Assembly: GCA_023807065.1 (NCBI GenBank)
Contig: JAJJLU010000643.1
Span: 1-25,290 of the forward strand
Source: Isotricha intestinalis
Lineage: Eukaryota; Ciliophora; Litostomatea; Vestibuliferida; Isotrichidae
Reading direction: 5' to 3'
Length of the DNA: 25,290 bases
The notes under the pieces are model-generated. The model was given only the letters and a program-made list of their open reading frames with translations. It was not told the origin of the DNA and ran no database searches. Positions 8,582-17,630 of the stretch are shown here, piece by piece. Both the position numbers and the translations under genes were made by a program. Position 1 is the first letter of the stretch. Every line of letters starts with the position of its first letter.

Positions 8582-11500
8582 ATGATAGATGAATTTAAAA
8601 ACAATGAAAATATAGAAATGTATAATTATTATGATCACATATTAAAAAAAAATGTATTAACATTTCAACAAAAAGATAGTTCTAACAACAGTTCTCGAAA
8701 ATCAAAAGTTAAAAATACATTATCAATTATTCATGGAAAAAAAACTGTAAAAGAAACAATAGAGCCACTTCAAAGAAATGTATATTTAAAAAAAATAAAA
8801 TCAGTGGGAGATATAGAAATGATAAGTGACAATATTACATTAATAACATCATATTTTTTTCAAAATTATCCAGACCAATCAAAAGTAGAATCATTTGTAG
8901 ATAAATATAGTATTTGGTTAGGAGGAGGATATTTAGATATATTATTAACAATGAAAGAATTTCGTGATTTTAATATTTTTGATTATATAAATATAACTTC
9001 TAATTATAATGAAAATATGAGTGAGAATGAAAAAAAAGATAGAAAACAAATGATTACTATTAGAAATAATATTATTTTAAGTACTATTGTTGTTGCAAGA
9101 GAATTAGAAGAATGTGAAAGAAATGGTGAAATTGATTTTGAACAAAGTGAACCTATATTTAATGATTTAAGGTTTTTAAGTTCTATGGTTGAAAAATTTA
9201 AAAATTTAATTGTTGAAAGAGATAATGTTTTTGAAGTTGATTATGATGTTGAATTATTATTTTTTGCTTTATTAGGTTTTAAGGATAAATCTAGAATCAT
9301 TAAACAAAAATTTAATTTTTATTTTAAAAATTTAGAAATTGATTTAGGGTTAAATACTGCTAATTTTAATGATTTTTTAAATATTACAGTTGAAAAAAAT
9401 AAATTTTATGAATTAAGTGATGAAGAAATTTTAATTTATAGAAGAATTTTAAATGATGCTGCAAAAAGGGATTTTTATTATGGAATTGAATTTTTAATGA
9501 GAAATCAAGAATTTTGTTTTTTATTAAGTGAAGGAAGAATTTGGAAAAATTTAGGAATAAGAATGGAACCTTTTAAAGTTTATAATTTATGGACAATGTA
9601 TGAAGAACATATTGAAGATATTTATAAAAGTGATTTAAGAGAAACTTTAGATTTAGAATATCAAGAAAAATTAATATATTTAAATCAAGAATTATCTAAA
9701 TTTTCTAATAATATTGAAGCTAGAATTAATAATTATGAAACTTATAATAAATTAATTTTTGATAAAAAAGCACTTATGAAAGAAATTTATTTATTTTGTG
9801 TTAATTCTTTAAAAGATTTAATGATAGTTTTTTTTCGATATGATTTAAAAGAATTAGTATTATATTTTTTTGATGAATATAAAAATACAAGAGGAGAAAA
9901 TAAAATAGAACAAGAAATTTATGAAATTGTTTTAGATTATGATGAAGATATTGCAATAGATATTTTAGATAGAGCAATTAATTCTTCAAATGCAAAAGAA
10001 TGGTATATTAAAGTTTGTTTATTAAAAAAATATTTTAGATTAGCTCGAAGATTATTGAAATTTAAAGTTTGTAAAAATTGTTTAATTACTTCTGTATCTA
10101 ATGAAACTGATGATTATATTGAATTTTTATCTAAAATTCAAGTTAAGCAAAAAAAAATTCAATTTGAAAAAATTAAATTTCAAGATAATCTTGAAGAAAT
10201 TAAAATTATAAATTTTATGAAAGAAAAAGATTCTGAAGACTCAGATGATCAACAATTAAAAGAAAGATTAAAAGAAACTACAATTAAAAGATTAATTAGA
10301 GAAAGACTTCAAATTAGATTAAATTTAAAAAAAACTGTAATAAGAACAACAAACAATTTATTAACAAAAAAAATATTAGGTGAGCTTAATGAAGAAATAG
10401 TAAATGATATTAAAAATGCATCTGGAAAAGAGTTAAATAAAAAAATTTTATTTTTAAAAGAAAATAGAAATAATTTAAGTGATGTAAGTAATGATGAAGC
10501 AACTTCAGTCAATAGATTAATTACAAATAATAAACAAAATTTATATTTATCTCAATTAAAAAATAAATTTCAAACTTCAGAAACAAATTCAAATAGAGAG
10601 AATTTAAAAACAACAAAAACAATATCAAATGGGAATTCTAGTATTCCTGAAATAAAAATAGAAAATTTTAAAAAGCAAAAAAATGAAGAAAAATCAAGTG
10701 AACATTTTTATTCCTTTAAAAGTCAAAATCCTTCTGAAGAAAATGGTAAACTAAATTCAAAATATACAAAGCAAACATTATTATCTTCAAAAAATAATTT
10801 AAATCTTAATTATAATAATACTCAAATGTCAAGGCAATTTTCAGAAGAGATGAAATTTAAAGAAGTAAAAGAAGGTAAATTACAAATAAATATACAAATG
10901 TTATTAATAGAACAATTAAGATATGGGAAATATGCTTTTGATGTATTATGTTTATTATCATCAATTCCAATAAAAGAAATTAAAGTAGAATATTATGATA
11001 AAATATGTAAATATATTTCAATTTATGGAGAAAATGAAGATGTAATAACAAGATGTTCAACTCCTTTAATAACAATTGCATTAGCTGCAGAATTATTAAG
11101 AAAAATTGGAAATGCAAATCAAAAAACAAAATATAAAGCAGAATCTATTATTGAAGAAATCTTAATTTTAAGTGAATATTTACAATCATCAATGAAAGAT
11201 GAAGATATGTTAAATTATTATTTAAGAATTCAAACAGATCATAATGGTAGAAGTGCTTTAGAAATATATGCAGAAAATGGTTTTTATAATGTTTTAAGTG
11301 ATTTAAATGTAGGTATTATAGTTGGTAAATTATGGTATGGTTCAGGACATGAACAATCAATATATAAATTTTTAAGAATAACAAGAATTTTAATGGCAGA
11401 TTCATTCGGAGAACATTATTATCCTATGGTAAGTCATAATTATTTACCTAAAGATTCAGTTTATTCTTTTCAATTTCATCAATATGCTTCAAATTGTTCT

Positions 11501-13627
11501 GTTAGAAATTTTTATGAAAGTGTTAGTGTACTTTCAATAACAATATTATATCAATTTGTAGTTTATGCTTATGTTACTTTTACTAAAGAAGATATTACAC
11601 ATCCTAAAACACATTATTATCATACATGCGAAATTATTGCTGATATACTTATGAGTTTATCTTTAATAAATTATGTTCTTTCACTTTTTTATTTTTATTT
11701 AACCGGAAGAAAATTACAAGTAAATTCCATTGAGTTAGTTATTAATATTATAATGTTAATTACTATTATTATTAATTTATTTGATTTAGTTGAAATATTT
11801 TTTCCAATTTCTGAAAATCCTGATTTAAATGTTACAATTGATGGTATTGTTTATAGTCTTATGCTTACAATGTCATGGATGAAATTTATTATAAAATTAA
11901 TGGCTACTAATAATTATGGTCCTTTTGTTAGAATTATTTTTGGAATTTTTTGGCATGTTTTTGCTTTTTTTATGATTGTTATTTGTATTACTTTTTTATT
12001 TGCTCAAATTTTTTGTTTATTTTTTCAACATACAAATAAAGATTTTGATTTATTTTATGATAGTTTTTTAGCTTTATTTAATACTGCTTATGGACAAGTT
12101 TATTTTAGATTTACTGAATTAGATATTTTTGGAGAAATTTTAATGATTTTTTTTAGTACTTTATCTAATATTATTTTATTTAATTTAATTGTTGCTATTG
12201 TTAATAATTTATTCAATAATTTAGAAGAACAAGCAGATGCTGAAAATAGAGCTGTATTAGTTTTAACTCATGAAAGAATTAAATGGGATGAAAGATATGG
12301 TTTATTAATATTTCTTCCTTCTCCTTTAAATATTTTTTCTCTTTTTTTTATTCCTTGGTTATTTCTTGTTAAAGATAATAATAAAGTCAAAGCAAATCAA
12401 ATTTTTTCTAAAATTTGTTTTTTTTCTATTGCAGTTGTAACTTATTTTTATCTTATTTTTGTTGGAATTATATGTTTTCCTTTTTCATTAGCTAAATCTC
12501 TTTTTCATAGTGTTTATGATACTTATGTGTTTTTTCCTGGAAATAAATGTAGAAAAATAACTATGATTATAATTACTCAACCATTTACTTTATTTAAATA
12601 TTTAGCTGAAGACTCTTATTTTTATTGGAGTTTAGTTTTTAAAGAACCAAATGAAAATGAACAAAAAAAACAAGAAGAATTAATGAGTTTAAAGAAATAT
12701 ATAAATACTATAAGGAAAGTTTTAATTGATGCAAAATATAAAGAAAAAAAAAAAGTATTAACAATATATGAATTATATTCTAAGCTTTCACTTTTTAAAA
12801 AGAAGAAAAAAGGAAATAAAAAAAATAATTCTCCAAATAATCAAACAATGTCAACTTTAGCTTTAAAAAATTTTGAAACAACAACAAATGGAATGGGAAG
12901 TATAATAGGAGGAAATAATATAAAATTTAAATTAAAAAAAGAGTCAAATTCAAGTTCAGAGAAATCATCTCAATTAAACCAAAAAAATGAAGAAAATAAT
13001 AAAAATATAAATAAAGAAATATATATTGAAAATAATAATATGAATAGTATAGTTGATTCAACTCAAAGTGAAAAAAATCAAATTCAAGAAGAAATGAGAT
13101 TTAATTTTAGAAAAATTATAGATAAAATTGTTGATCCAGAAGGATTTATTGATATAGATAGAACTTTATCAATTTTACCTGAACAAGTTAAATTTAGTGA
13201 AAATATTATTCATAATTTAGAATATTTAAGTATGAGAGTTATTATAAGAGGAATTACAAAATTTGAATTTTTAAATGCAATGGATAATCCAATTTATTCT
13301 TTTAAAAAATTACAACTTTTGATTTTTAAATTGATGATAAAATTTAAAATGATTTATTCTATTCTTCCTGAAGATGTTTTGAAAAAAATTAATGAAAGAT
13401 TTATTCAAGTTAATGTAAAAAAAAGATTTGAAAAAACTCCTGAAGCAATGCAAAAATATGAAGAAAGAGATGATATTTCTGAATATGATGATGGAGGGGA
13501 ATATATTAGGGAATTTGAAGCTAAGGAAGAAAATAATTTTGATGGTACATTTAAAAGTTATGAAAATAAATCTACTTATTCTCCGTCTAATCCAGAATTT
13601 GTTTCTTCAAATTCAGATAGTAAATAA
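8582..13627 (+). CDS. Large TRP-like cation channel
   Basis: A 1681-residue membrane channel, the largest gene here. The N-terminal 880 residues are soluble, mostly helical and charged, with a Ser/Asn/Lys-rich linker (about 600-760). One ankyrin-like unit (DHNGRSALEIYAENG, near 886-900) precedes the membrane part. Six helices of a voltage/TRP-type channel follow: about 980-1000, 1016-1040, 1049-1074, 1088-1108, 1118-1146 and 1184-1210, with a pore loop at 1154-1175 (FNTAYGQVYF). The end of helix 6, LFNLIVAIVNNLFNNLEEQ, resembles TRP channels. Two further hydrophobic stretches (1241-1264, 1278-1304) come after the pore domain. The C-terminus is polar and low-complexity with a helical block near 1510-1620. 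Probable role: calcium or mixed cation entry. The gating ligand and selectivity cannot be read. The stop is TAA. Confidence 0.85.
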   Translation: MIDEFKNNENIEMYNYYDHILKKNVLTFQQKDSSNNSSRKSKVKNTLSIIHGKKTVKETIEPLQRNVYLKKIKSVGDIEMISDNITLITSYFFQNYPDQSKVESFVDKYSIWLGGGYLDILLTMKEFRDFNIFDYINITSNYNENMSENEKKDRKQMITIRNNIILSTIVVARELEECERNGEIDFEQSEPIFNDLRFLSSMVEKFKNLIVERDNVFEVDYDVELLFFALLGFKDKSRIIKQKFNFYFKNLEIDLGLNTANFNDFLNITVEKNKFYELSDEEILIYRRILNDAAKRDFYYGIEFLMRNQEFCFLLSEGRIWKNLGIRMEPFKVYNLWTMYEEHIEDIYKSDLRETLDLEYQEKLIYLNQELSKFSNNIEARINNYETYNKLIFDKKALMKEIYLFCVNSLKDLMIVFFRYDLKELVLYFFDEYKNTRGENKIEQEIYEIVLDYDEDIAIDILDRAINSSNAKEWYIKVCLLKKYFRLARRLLKFKVCKNCLITSVSNETDDYIEFLSKIQVKQKKIQFEKIKFQDNLEEIKIINFMKEKDSEDSDDQQLKERLKETTIKRLIRERLQIRLNLKKTVIRTTNNLLTKKILGELNEEIVNDIKNASGKELNKKILFLKENRNNLSDVSNDEATSVNRLITNNKQNLYLSQLKNKFQTSETNSNRENLKTTKTISNGNSSIPEIKIENFKKQKNEEKSSEHFYSFKSQNPSEENGKLNSKYTKQTLLSSKNNLNLNYNNTQMSRQFSEEMKFKEVKEGKLQINIQMLLIEQLRYGKYAFDVLCLLSSIPIKEIKVEYYDKICKYISIYGENEDVITRCSTPLITIALAAELLRKIGNANQKTKYKAESIIEEILILSEYLQSSMKDEDMLNYYLRIQTDHNGRSALEIYAENGFYNVLSDLNVGIIVGKLWYGSGHEQSIYKFLRITRILMADSFGEHYYPMVSHNYLPKDSVYSFQFHQYASNCSVRNFYESVSVLSITILYQFVVYAYVTFTKEDITHPKTHYYHTCEIIADILMSLSLINYVLSLFYFYLTGRKLQVNSIELVINIIMLITIIINLFDLVEIFFPISENPDLNVTIDGIVYSLMLTMSWMKFIIKLMATNNYGPFVRIIFGIFWHVFAFFMIVICITFLFAQIFCLFFQHTNKDFDLFYDSFLALFNTAYGQVYFRFTELDIFGEILMIFFSTLSNIILFNLIVAIVNNLFNNLEEQADAENRAVLVLTHERIKWDERYGLLIFLPSPLNIFSLFFIPWLFLVKDNNKVKANQIFSKICFFSIAVVTYFYLIFVGIICFPFSLAKSLFHSVYDTYVFFPGNKCRKITMIIITQPFTLFKYLAEDSYFYWSLVFKEPNENEQKKQEELMSLKKYINTIRKVLIDAKYKEKKKVLTIYELYSKLSLFKKKKKGNKKNNSPNNQTMSTLALKNFETTTNGMGSIIGGNNIKFKLKKESNSSSEKSSQLNQKNEENNKNINKEIYIENNNMNSIVDSTQSEKNQIQEEMRFNFRKIIDKIVDPEGFIDIDRTLSILPEQVKFSENIIHNLEYLSMRVIIRGITKFEFLNAMDNPIYSFKKLQLLIFKLMIKFKMIYSILPEDVLKKINERFIQVNVKKRFEKTPEAMQKYEERDDISEYDDGGEYIREFEAKEENNFDGTFKSYENKSTYSPSNPEFVSSNSDSK

Positions 13628-13848
13628 TTATACAAATTATTTTATATTTTTCATATTTATATAATATATCTAATATATAAATATATAAATATTTCACAAT
13701 AATTTGATTTCGTAATAGAAATATTATTATATAAATAAGGTTTTTTAAATGTATGAAATTTTATCATTTTTATTATTCTTAGAAAAATATATTAATTATT
13801 TTTTTTTAAAATATTTTTTCAAATGTATGTTACAAATAATAATATGTT
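13628..13848. other. Convergent intergenic region (channel / kinase)
   Basis: These 221 nt lie between the 3' ends of two converging genes. The sequence is AT-rich with TATA-type repeats near 13660-13690 and a T9 run near 13800. It must carry both 3' processing signals. Nothing else is recognised. Confidence 0.5.
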
Positions 13849-15384
13849 TTATTTTTTTATTCCTTTATTTACAACACTTTCACTTTGAAATTTATTAATT
13901 TTCCTATTAGGAAAAGAATCAATACAAAATTTAGAAACATTTTGTAGTGAAGATCTTCTAATAACTTTAATTTCCCTTTTACTATTATTATTATTTTTAA
14001 AATTATTTTCTGACATTTCTAAACTATTATCAAAATCATTATTTTCAATACTATTTAAATTTTGAAATCTAGGAAATATAGCATTATTTCTTTTCAAATT
14101 AGGTTTTAAAGAATTTCTTTTTTTTGGTAAATTACTAACATCTGATCTTATAAATTCACTTATATGTTGAATAATATTATTTCTATTTGGATTTTCATAA
14201 GTTTTCATAATGGCAATTCTTTTATCATTTACATAATCATTAAAAAGTTCTTGAGAAGTTTTCATTGATTGAATGCTTTTAATAGGAAAATCTTCTTCTT
14301 CAAACCAATTTTGAAATAATTCACTATCAGAATCAATTCTAAAACAATAATTTTTTTCTAACATTTGTTGAATTAATTTTTTACATTTTAAAGATATTTT
14401 AATTTTTTTATTAAAGTCTAAAGGAGAATAAAGTATTTTTTGTATAATATCTTTATCTTTTTTTCCATCAAAGGGAAATTTTCCTTCTATCATTCTAAAT
14501 AAAATAATTCCTAATGCCCAAACATCTAATTTAGTATTTGATGTATAATCTTTTCCACTTACCATTTCTGGAGGAAGAAAACTAATTGTTCCTGCTTTTA
14601 CAGTTTCTTTAAATTTACCATTTGAGATACCAGAAATTCCAAAATCAATTAAAACAATATGAGTTTTATTTTCATCTAAAAATAAAATATTATTTGGTTT
14701 TAAATCTCTATGAATTATATTTTGATCATGAATATATCTTACTGCTTTATATATTTGCTGAAATATTTTTTTACATTGTTTTTCATTTAGTCTTTTTTTT
14801 TCTAATAATAAACTTGATAATTCACCTCCTTTAGCATAATCCATTACAGTATAAAAAGTATTTTCATAATTAAAAGATTGATAACATTTTATAATATTAG
14901 GATGATTTAATTGTTTTAATATAACATATTCTCTTGAAATATTATATAAATCTTGATTTGAAAAAGATGATGTGTCAATTTTTTTAATTGCATATTCTTT
15001 TTGAGTTATTACATGTTTTCCTAAATATACTTGACCATATCCTCCTGATTTTATCCAATTTACAAATTCATATTGATAATAAAAATTACTTTCTTCAAAA
15101 TTTGAATTATCTGTTGTAAAAAATAATATTTCATTGTTATATAAGTATGGAATGTCATTTTCTTCTAAATCTATTTCTTTATTTGTGTATAAATGAATTA
15201 TTTCAAATTTATCTTTTTCTATTTCTAATATTTTTCTTAAATTTTTATTTATAATATATTTTGCAATTGATTCTTTCAAATGACTTAATGTTATATTCAT
15301 AATATTATTTATTTTATATTCAAAAGAATTTGATTTCTTTTTCCCATTATGCCATAAAATTATGATAATGCTATTTTCTTCCAT
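13849..15384 (-). CDS. Ser/Thr protein kinase with possible ubiquitin-like N-terminal domain
   Basis: A 511-residue kinase. The kinase domain (about 106-362) is complete: glycine loop SGGYGQV (113-119), ATP lysine K134, helix-C glutamate E152, catalytic HRD 225-227 with N232, DFG 247-249, and PPE (271-273) in place of APE. The domain looks closest to the CAMK/AMPK-like or NEK-like groups; the subgroup is uncertain. Residues 1-90 form a compact strand/helix pattern (for example LSHLKESIAKYI, then LYTNKEIDLEENDIPYLYNNEIL) that resembles a ubiquitin-like fold. This is a pattern-based guess. The tail (about 370-511) is basic, Ser/Asn-rich and probably disordered. It starts 43 bp from the divergent cNMP-like gene, which suggests linked control. 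The stop is TAA. Confidence 0.92.
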   Translation of the reverse strand: MEENSIIIILWHNGKKKSNSFEYKINNIMNITLSHLKESIAKYIINKNLRKILEIEKDKFEIIHLYTNKEIDLEENDIPYLYNNEILFFTTDNSNFEESNFYYQYEFVNWIKSGGYGQVYLGKHVITQKEYAIKKIDTSSFSNQDLYNISREYVILKQLNHPNIIKCYQSFNYENTFYTVMDYAKGGELSSLLLEKKRLNEKQCKKIFQQIYKAVRYIHDQNIIHRDLKPNNILFLDENKTHIVLIDFGISGISNGKFKETVKAGTISFLPPEMVSGKDYTSNTKLDVWALGIILFRMIEGKFPFDGKKDKDIIQKILYSPLDFNKKIKISLKCKKLIQQMLEKNYCFRIDSDSELFQNWFEEEDFPIKSIQSMKTSQELFNDYVNDKRIAIMKTYENPNRNNIIQHISEFIRSDVSNLPKKRNSLKPNLKRNNAIFPRFQNLNSIENNDFDNSLEMSENNFKNNNNSKREIKVIRRSSLQNVSKFCIDSFPNRKINKFQSESVVNKGIKK

Positions 15385-15427
15385 TTAATTTTTTTTAATC
15401 AATTAATTCATCAATTATAAATATTCA
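15385..15427. promoter_or_regulatory. 43-bp divergent promoter region
   Basis: Only 43 bp lie between the ATG of the minus-strand kinase (15384) and the ATG of the plus-strand cNMP-like gene (15428). The sequence is a T-run followed by near-repeats of TCAATTA. This gap must hold both start regions, or the transcripts overlap. Confidence 0.6.
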
Positions 15428-17284
15428 ATGTACAATGAAAATGTTAAGAATATTTTTGAAAAAGGAAAAAATTATTTAAAAATTGAAAAAGAATATCGAA
15501 CAATAGATATAATAAATTCAATATCAAAATTATGCAAATTACTGAAGCCATTTATGATATATTTAGATGAAAAAAATAAAAATACATTAGAAGATATTTT
15601 ATATAAATTTAGTTCAAATTTGGAATATAGAGAAATGAAATGTGGAACTTTTATAAACAAATTTGGAGAAGATGATCAAATGTTTTATATAATTTTAAAA
15701 GGAATTATAGGAAAATTTTCAATAAAATATTCAAAATATTTTTTATCGTTAACAAATTATTGTTTACATTTAATAAAATTACAATTACTTAAAGAAACAT
15801 ATTTAATAAATGAATGTTATGAATATAATAAAGATATAATAACAATACCTCGTGATATAATTTCAGTTTTAAAAGAAAATAAAAAAATAGATTATTTGAA
15901 TGAAATAAATAAACTAAAAAGTACAATACTTCATTATAAATTATATAAAAATTATCAATTATCTGATTTTGAAAAATTATATAATGTTCAAATAATTACT
16001 ATACAAGATAAAGAGCCTTTATATCAATTAATGATTCCAGAATATGAATTTATTGAATATTTAGGTTTTGGAAATAAAATAGGATTATTAACTATTCCAA
16101 GACATATTAAATCATTAAATGCTTATGTTAATCTAACTCATAGTGAAATTGGTTGTTTAGAAAAAAATAATATTCAAGACCCAAAATTTTGGAAAAATAT
16201 TCATTTAGAAAAAAAATATTGGCTTGAAACTTTAATGCCTTCTTTTTTTATTTTTGAAGGAATAAAAATGGATTTTATAAAAAAAAATTTTATTCCATAT
16301 TTTCAACATATGAAAGTGAAAAAAGGAGAATATATAATTAAAAGAAAGACACCTCATTATGGAATTTTTTTTGTTATTAAAGGATATTTCCAAATTAAAA
16401 CAATTGTAAATTATGATGAATTAAATGAAATAATCTATAATTTAATCCATTCTTTAGATGAATTTCCAAATTATAAATCAGATATCAAGTCAAATGAAAA
16501 ATTTTTAAATGAAAATAAAAATACATTAAATAATTCAGTATTTAATTCAAGAGATTTTTTAGAAAAAAATAAAGAAAAAAATGAAATTTTAATGAGTGAA
16601 GTTAATAGTCTTCAAATTTTAGGTTTAAATGATTTTTTAGAATATAAAACTAAATTAAATCTATTTTCTGTAATTTGTTATTCTGATGAAGCAGATGTTT
16701 TTTTTGTTCCCACTACAATTGAATCAATTATATTAAATTCTATTGATTCTATTAGAATGAAAGCCGCTAAATTAATTGAACAAAGGGCAAAATATTTTAT
16801 AAAAACTTTAGTAGTTTATAAACAAAATTATTTTAAAGAATTTGAAGTGTTTAAAAAGAAATATATATTTGAAAGTAATACAGTTAAATTTCCAACTTTA
16901 AATTATAATCATAGTTCTAATAATATTCTTTCATATTCTCAAAATAATTTTAATAGGCTTTATTTATCTCCGAGAAATAAAACAATAAGAAGAACTAATT
17001 CAAGTTTAAACTTAGGTAAAACAAATTATAAAATTAAAAAAAGAATAAAAGAAGTGATGGATTATTATAAATCTCTAACAAATAAAAATAAAACTAAAAA
17101 AAATTTAAAAGACTATTTTTTGAATAATAAACTAGATAAAAATAAAAAAGATTTATTTTCTTTTAATATTTTTTCCCCTAATAAAACTATGTTAAAAATT
17201 AAAAAAATTCCCCTTGATTTTCATAAAAAAGAAAATGAAAACGAAAAAGAAAACATGAAAATTAAATCTTTTAATGTACTCTAA
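15428..17284 (+). CDS. Protein with two divergent cyclic-nucleotide-binding-like domains
   Basis: A 618-residue soluble protein. Domain 1 is split: its first half is CGTFINKFGEDDQMFYIILKG (72-92). The part matching the phosphate-binding cassette comes more than 110 residues later as FGNKIGLLTIPRHIKSLNAY (214-233), keeping FG, the PR pair and the small residue but lacking the usual Glu. Domain 2 begins KKGEYIIKRKTPHYGIFFVIKG (298-319), with its second half near 392-440 after a polar insert; there the cassette motif is not recognisable. Known families with such tandem domains include PKA regulatory subunits and PKG, but no kinase or inhibitor motif is seen here. The C-terminus (from 480) is basic and Ser/Asn-rich. 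It probably acts as a sensor or scaffold; actual nucleotide binding is doubtful. It is divergent with the neighbouring kinase. Confidence 0.72.
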   Translation: MYNENVKNIFEKGKNYLKIEKEYRTIDIINSISKLCKLLKPFMIYLDEKNKNTLEDILYKFSSNLEYREMKCGTFINKFGEDDQMFYIILKGIIGKFSIKYSKYFLSLTNYCLHLIKLQLLKETYLINECYEYNKDIITIPRDIISVLKENKKIDYLNEINKLKSTILHYKLYKNYQLSDFEKLYNVQIITIQDKEPLYQLMIPEYEFIEYLGFGNKIGLLTIPRHIKSLNAYVNLTHSEIGCLEKNNIQDPKFWKNIHLEKKYWLETLMPSFFIFEGIKMDFIKKNFIPYFQHMKVKKGEYIIKRKTPHYGIFFVIKGYFQIKTIVNYDELNEIIYNLIHSLDEFPNYKSDIKSNEKFLNENKNTLNNSVFNSRDFLEKNKEKNEILMSEVNSLQILGLNDFLEYKTKLNLFSVICYSDEADVFFVPTTIESIILNSIDSIRMKAAKLIEQRAKYFIKTLVVYKQNYFKEFEVFKKKYIFESNTVKFPTLNYNHSSNNILSYSQNNFNRLYLSPRNKTIRRTNSSLNLGKTNYKIKKRIKEVMDYYKSLTNKNKTKKNLKDYFLNNKLDKNKKDLFSFNIFSPNKTMLKIKKIPLDFHKKENENEKENMKIKSFNVL

Positions 17285-17630
17285 GAAATCTTTTTTAGAA
17301 CAAGAATAAAAATAAAGAATTACATTTATATTTTTAAATTTATAGTTTATTTTTTTAGGAATAAATTATATATTTATTTAATTAAAAACAGATTTAAATA
17401 TTAATAAAAAAAATAATTTAAATCATTATTCATTTATTCAATATTTTTAAATATCTTTCTAATCATCAAAAATATAAAAAACTACTTTTAAAAAAAATAA
17501 CCAAAAAAAAATATATTACACATTAAAAAACCTTTTAAAAAAAAAGCAAAAATTATAAACAAACCCGTTTTTAAATAAAATAAAAAATGCAAAAACCAAA
17601 AAATAAAATATTATTTACTTTTATCGATAT
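17285..17630. other. Convergent intergenic region (cNMP-like / protease-like)
   Basis: These 346 nt lie between the 3' ends of converging genes. The plus strand is strongly A-rich, with A-runs near 17405, 17488, 17505 and 17538. I see no ORF, RNA gene or hairpin of note. Confidence 0.55.
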
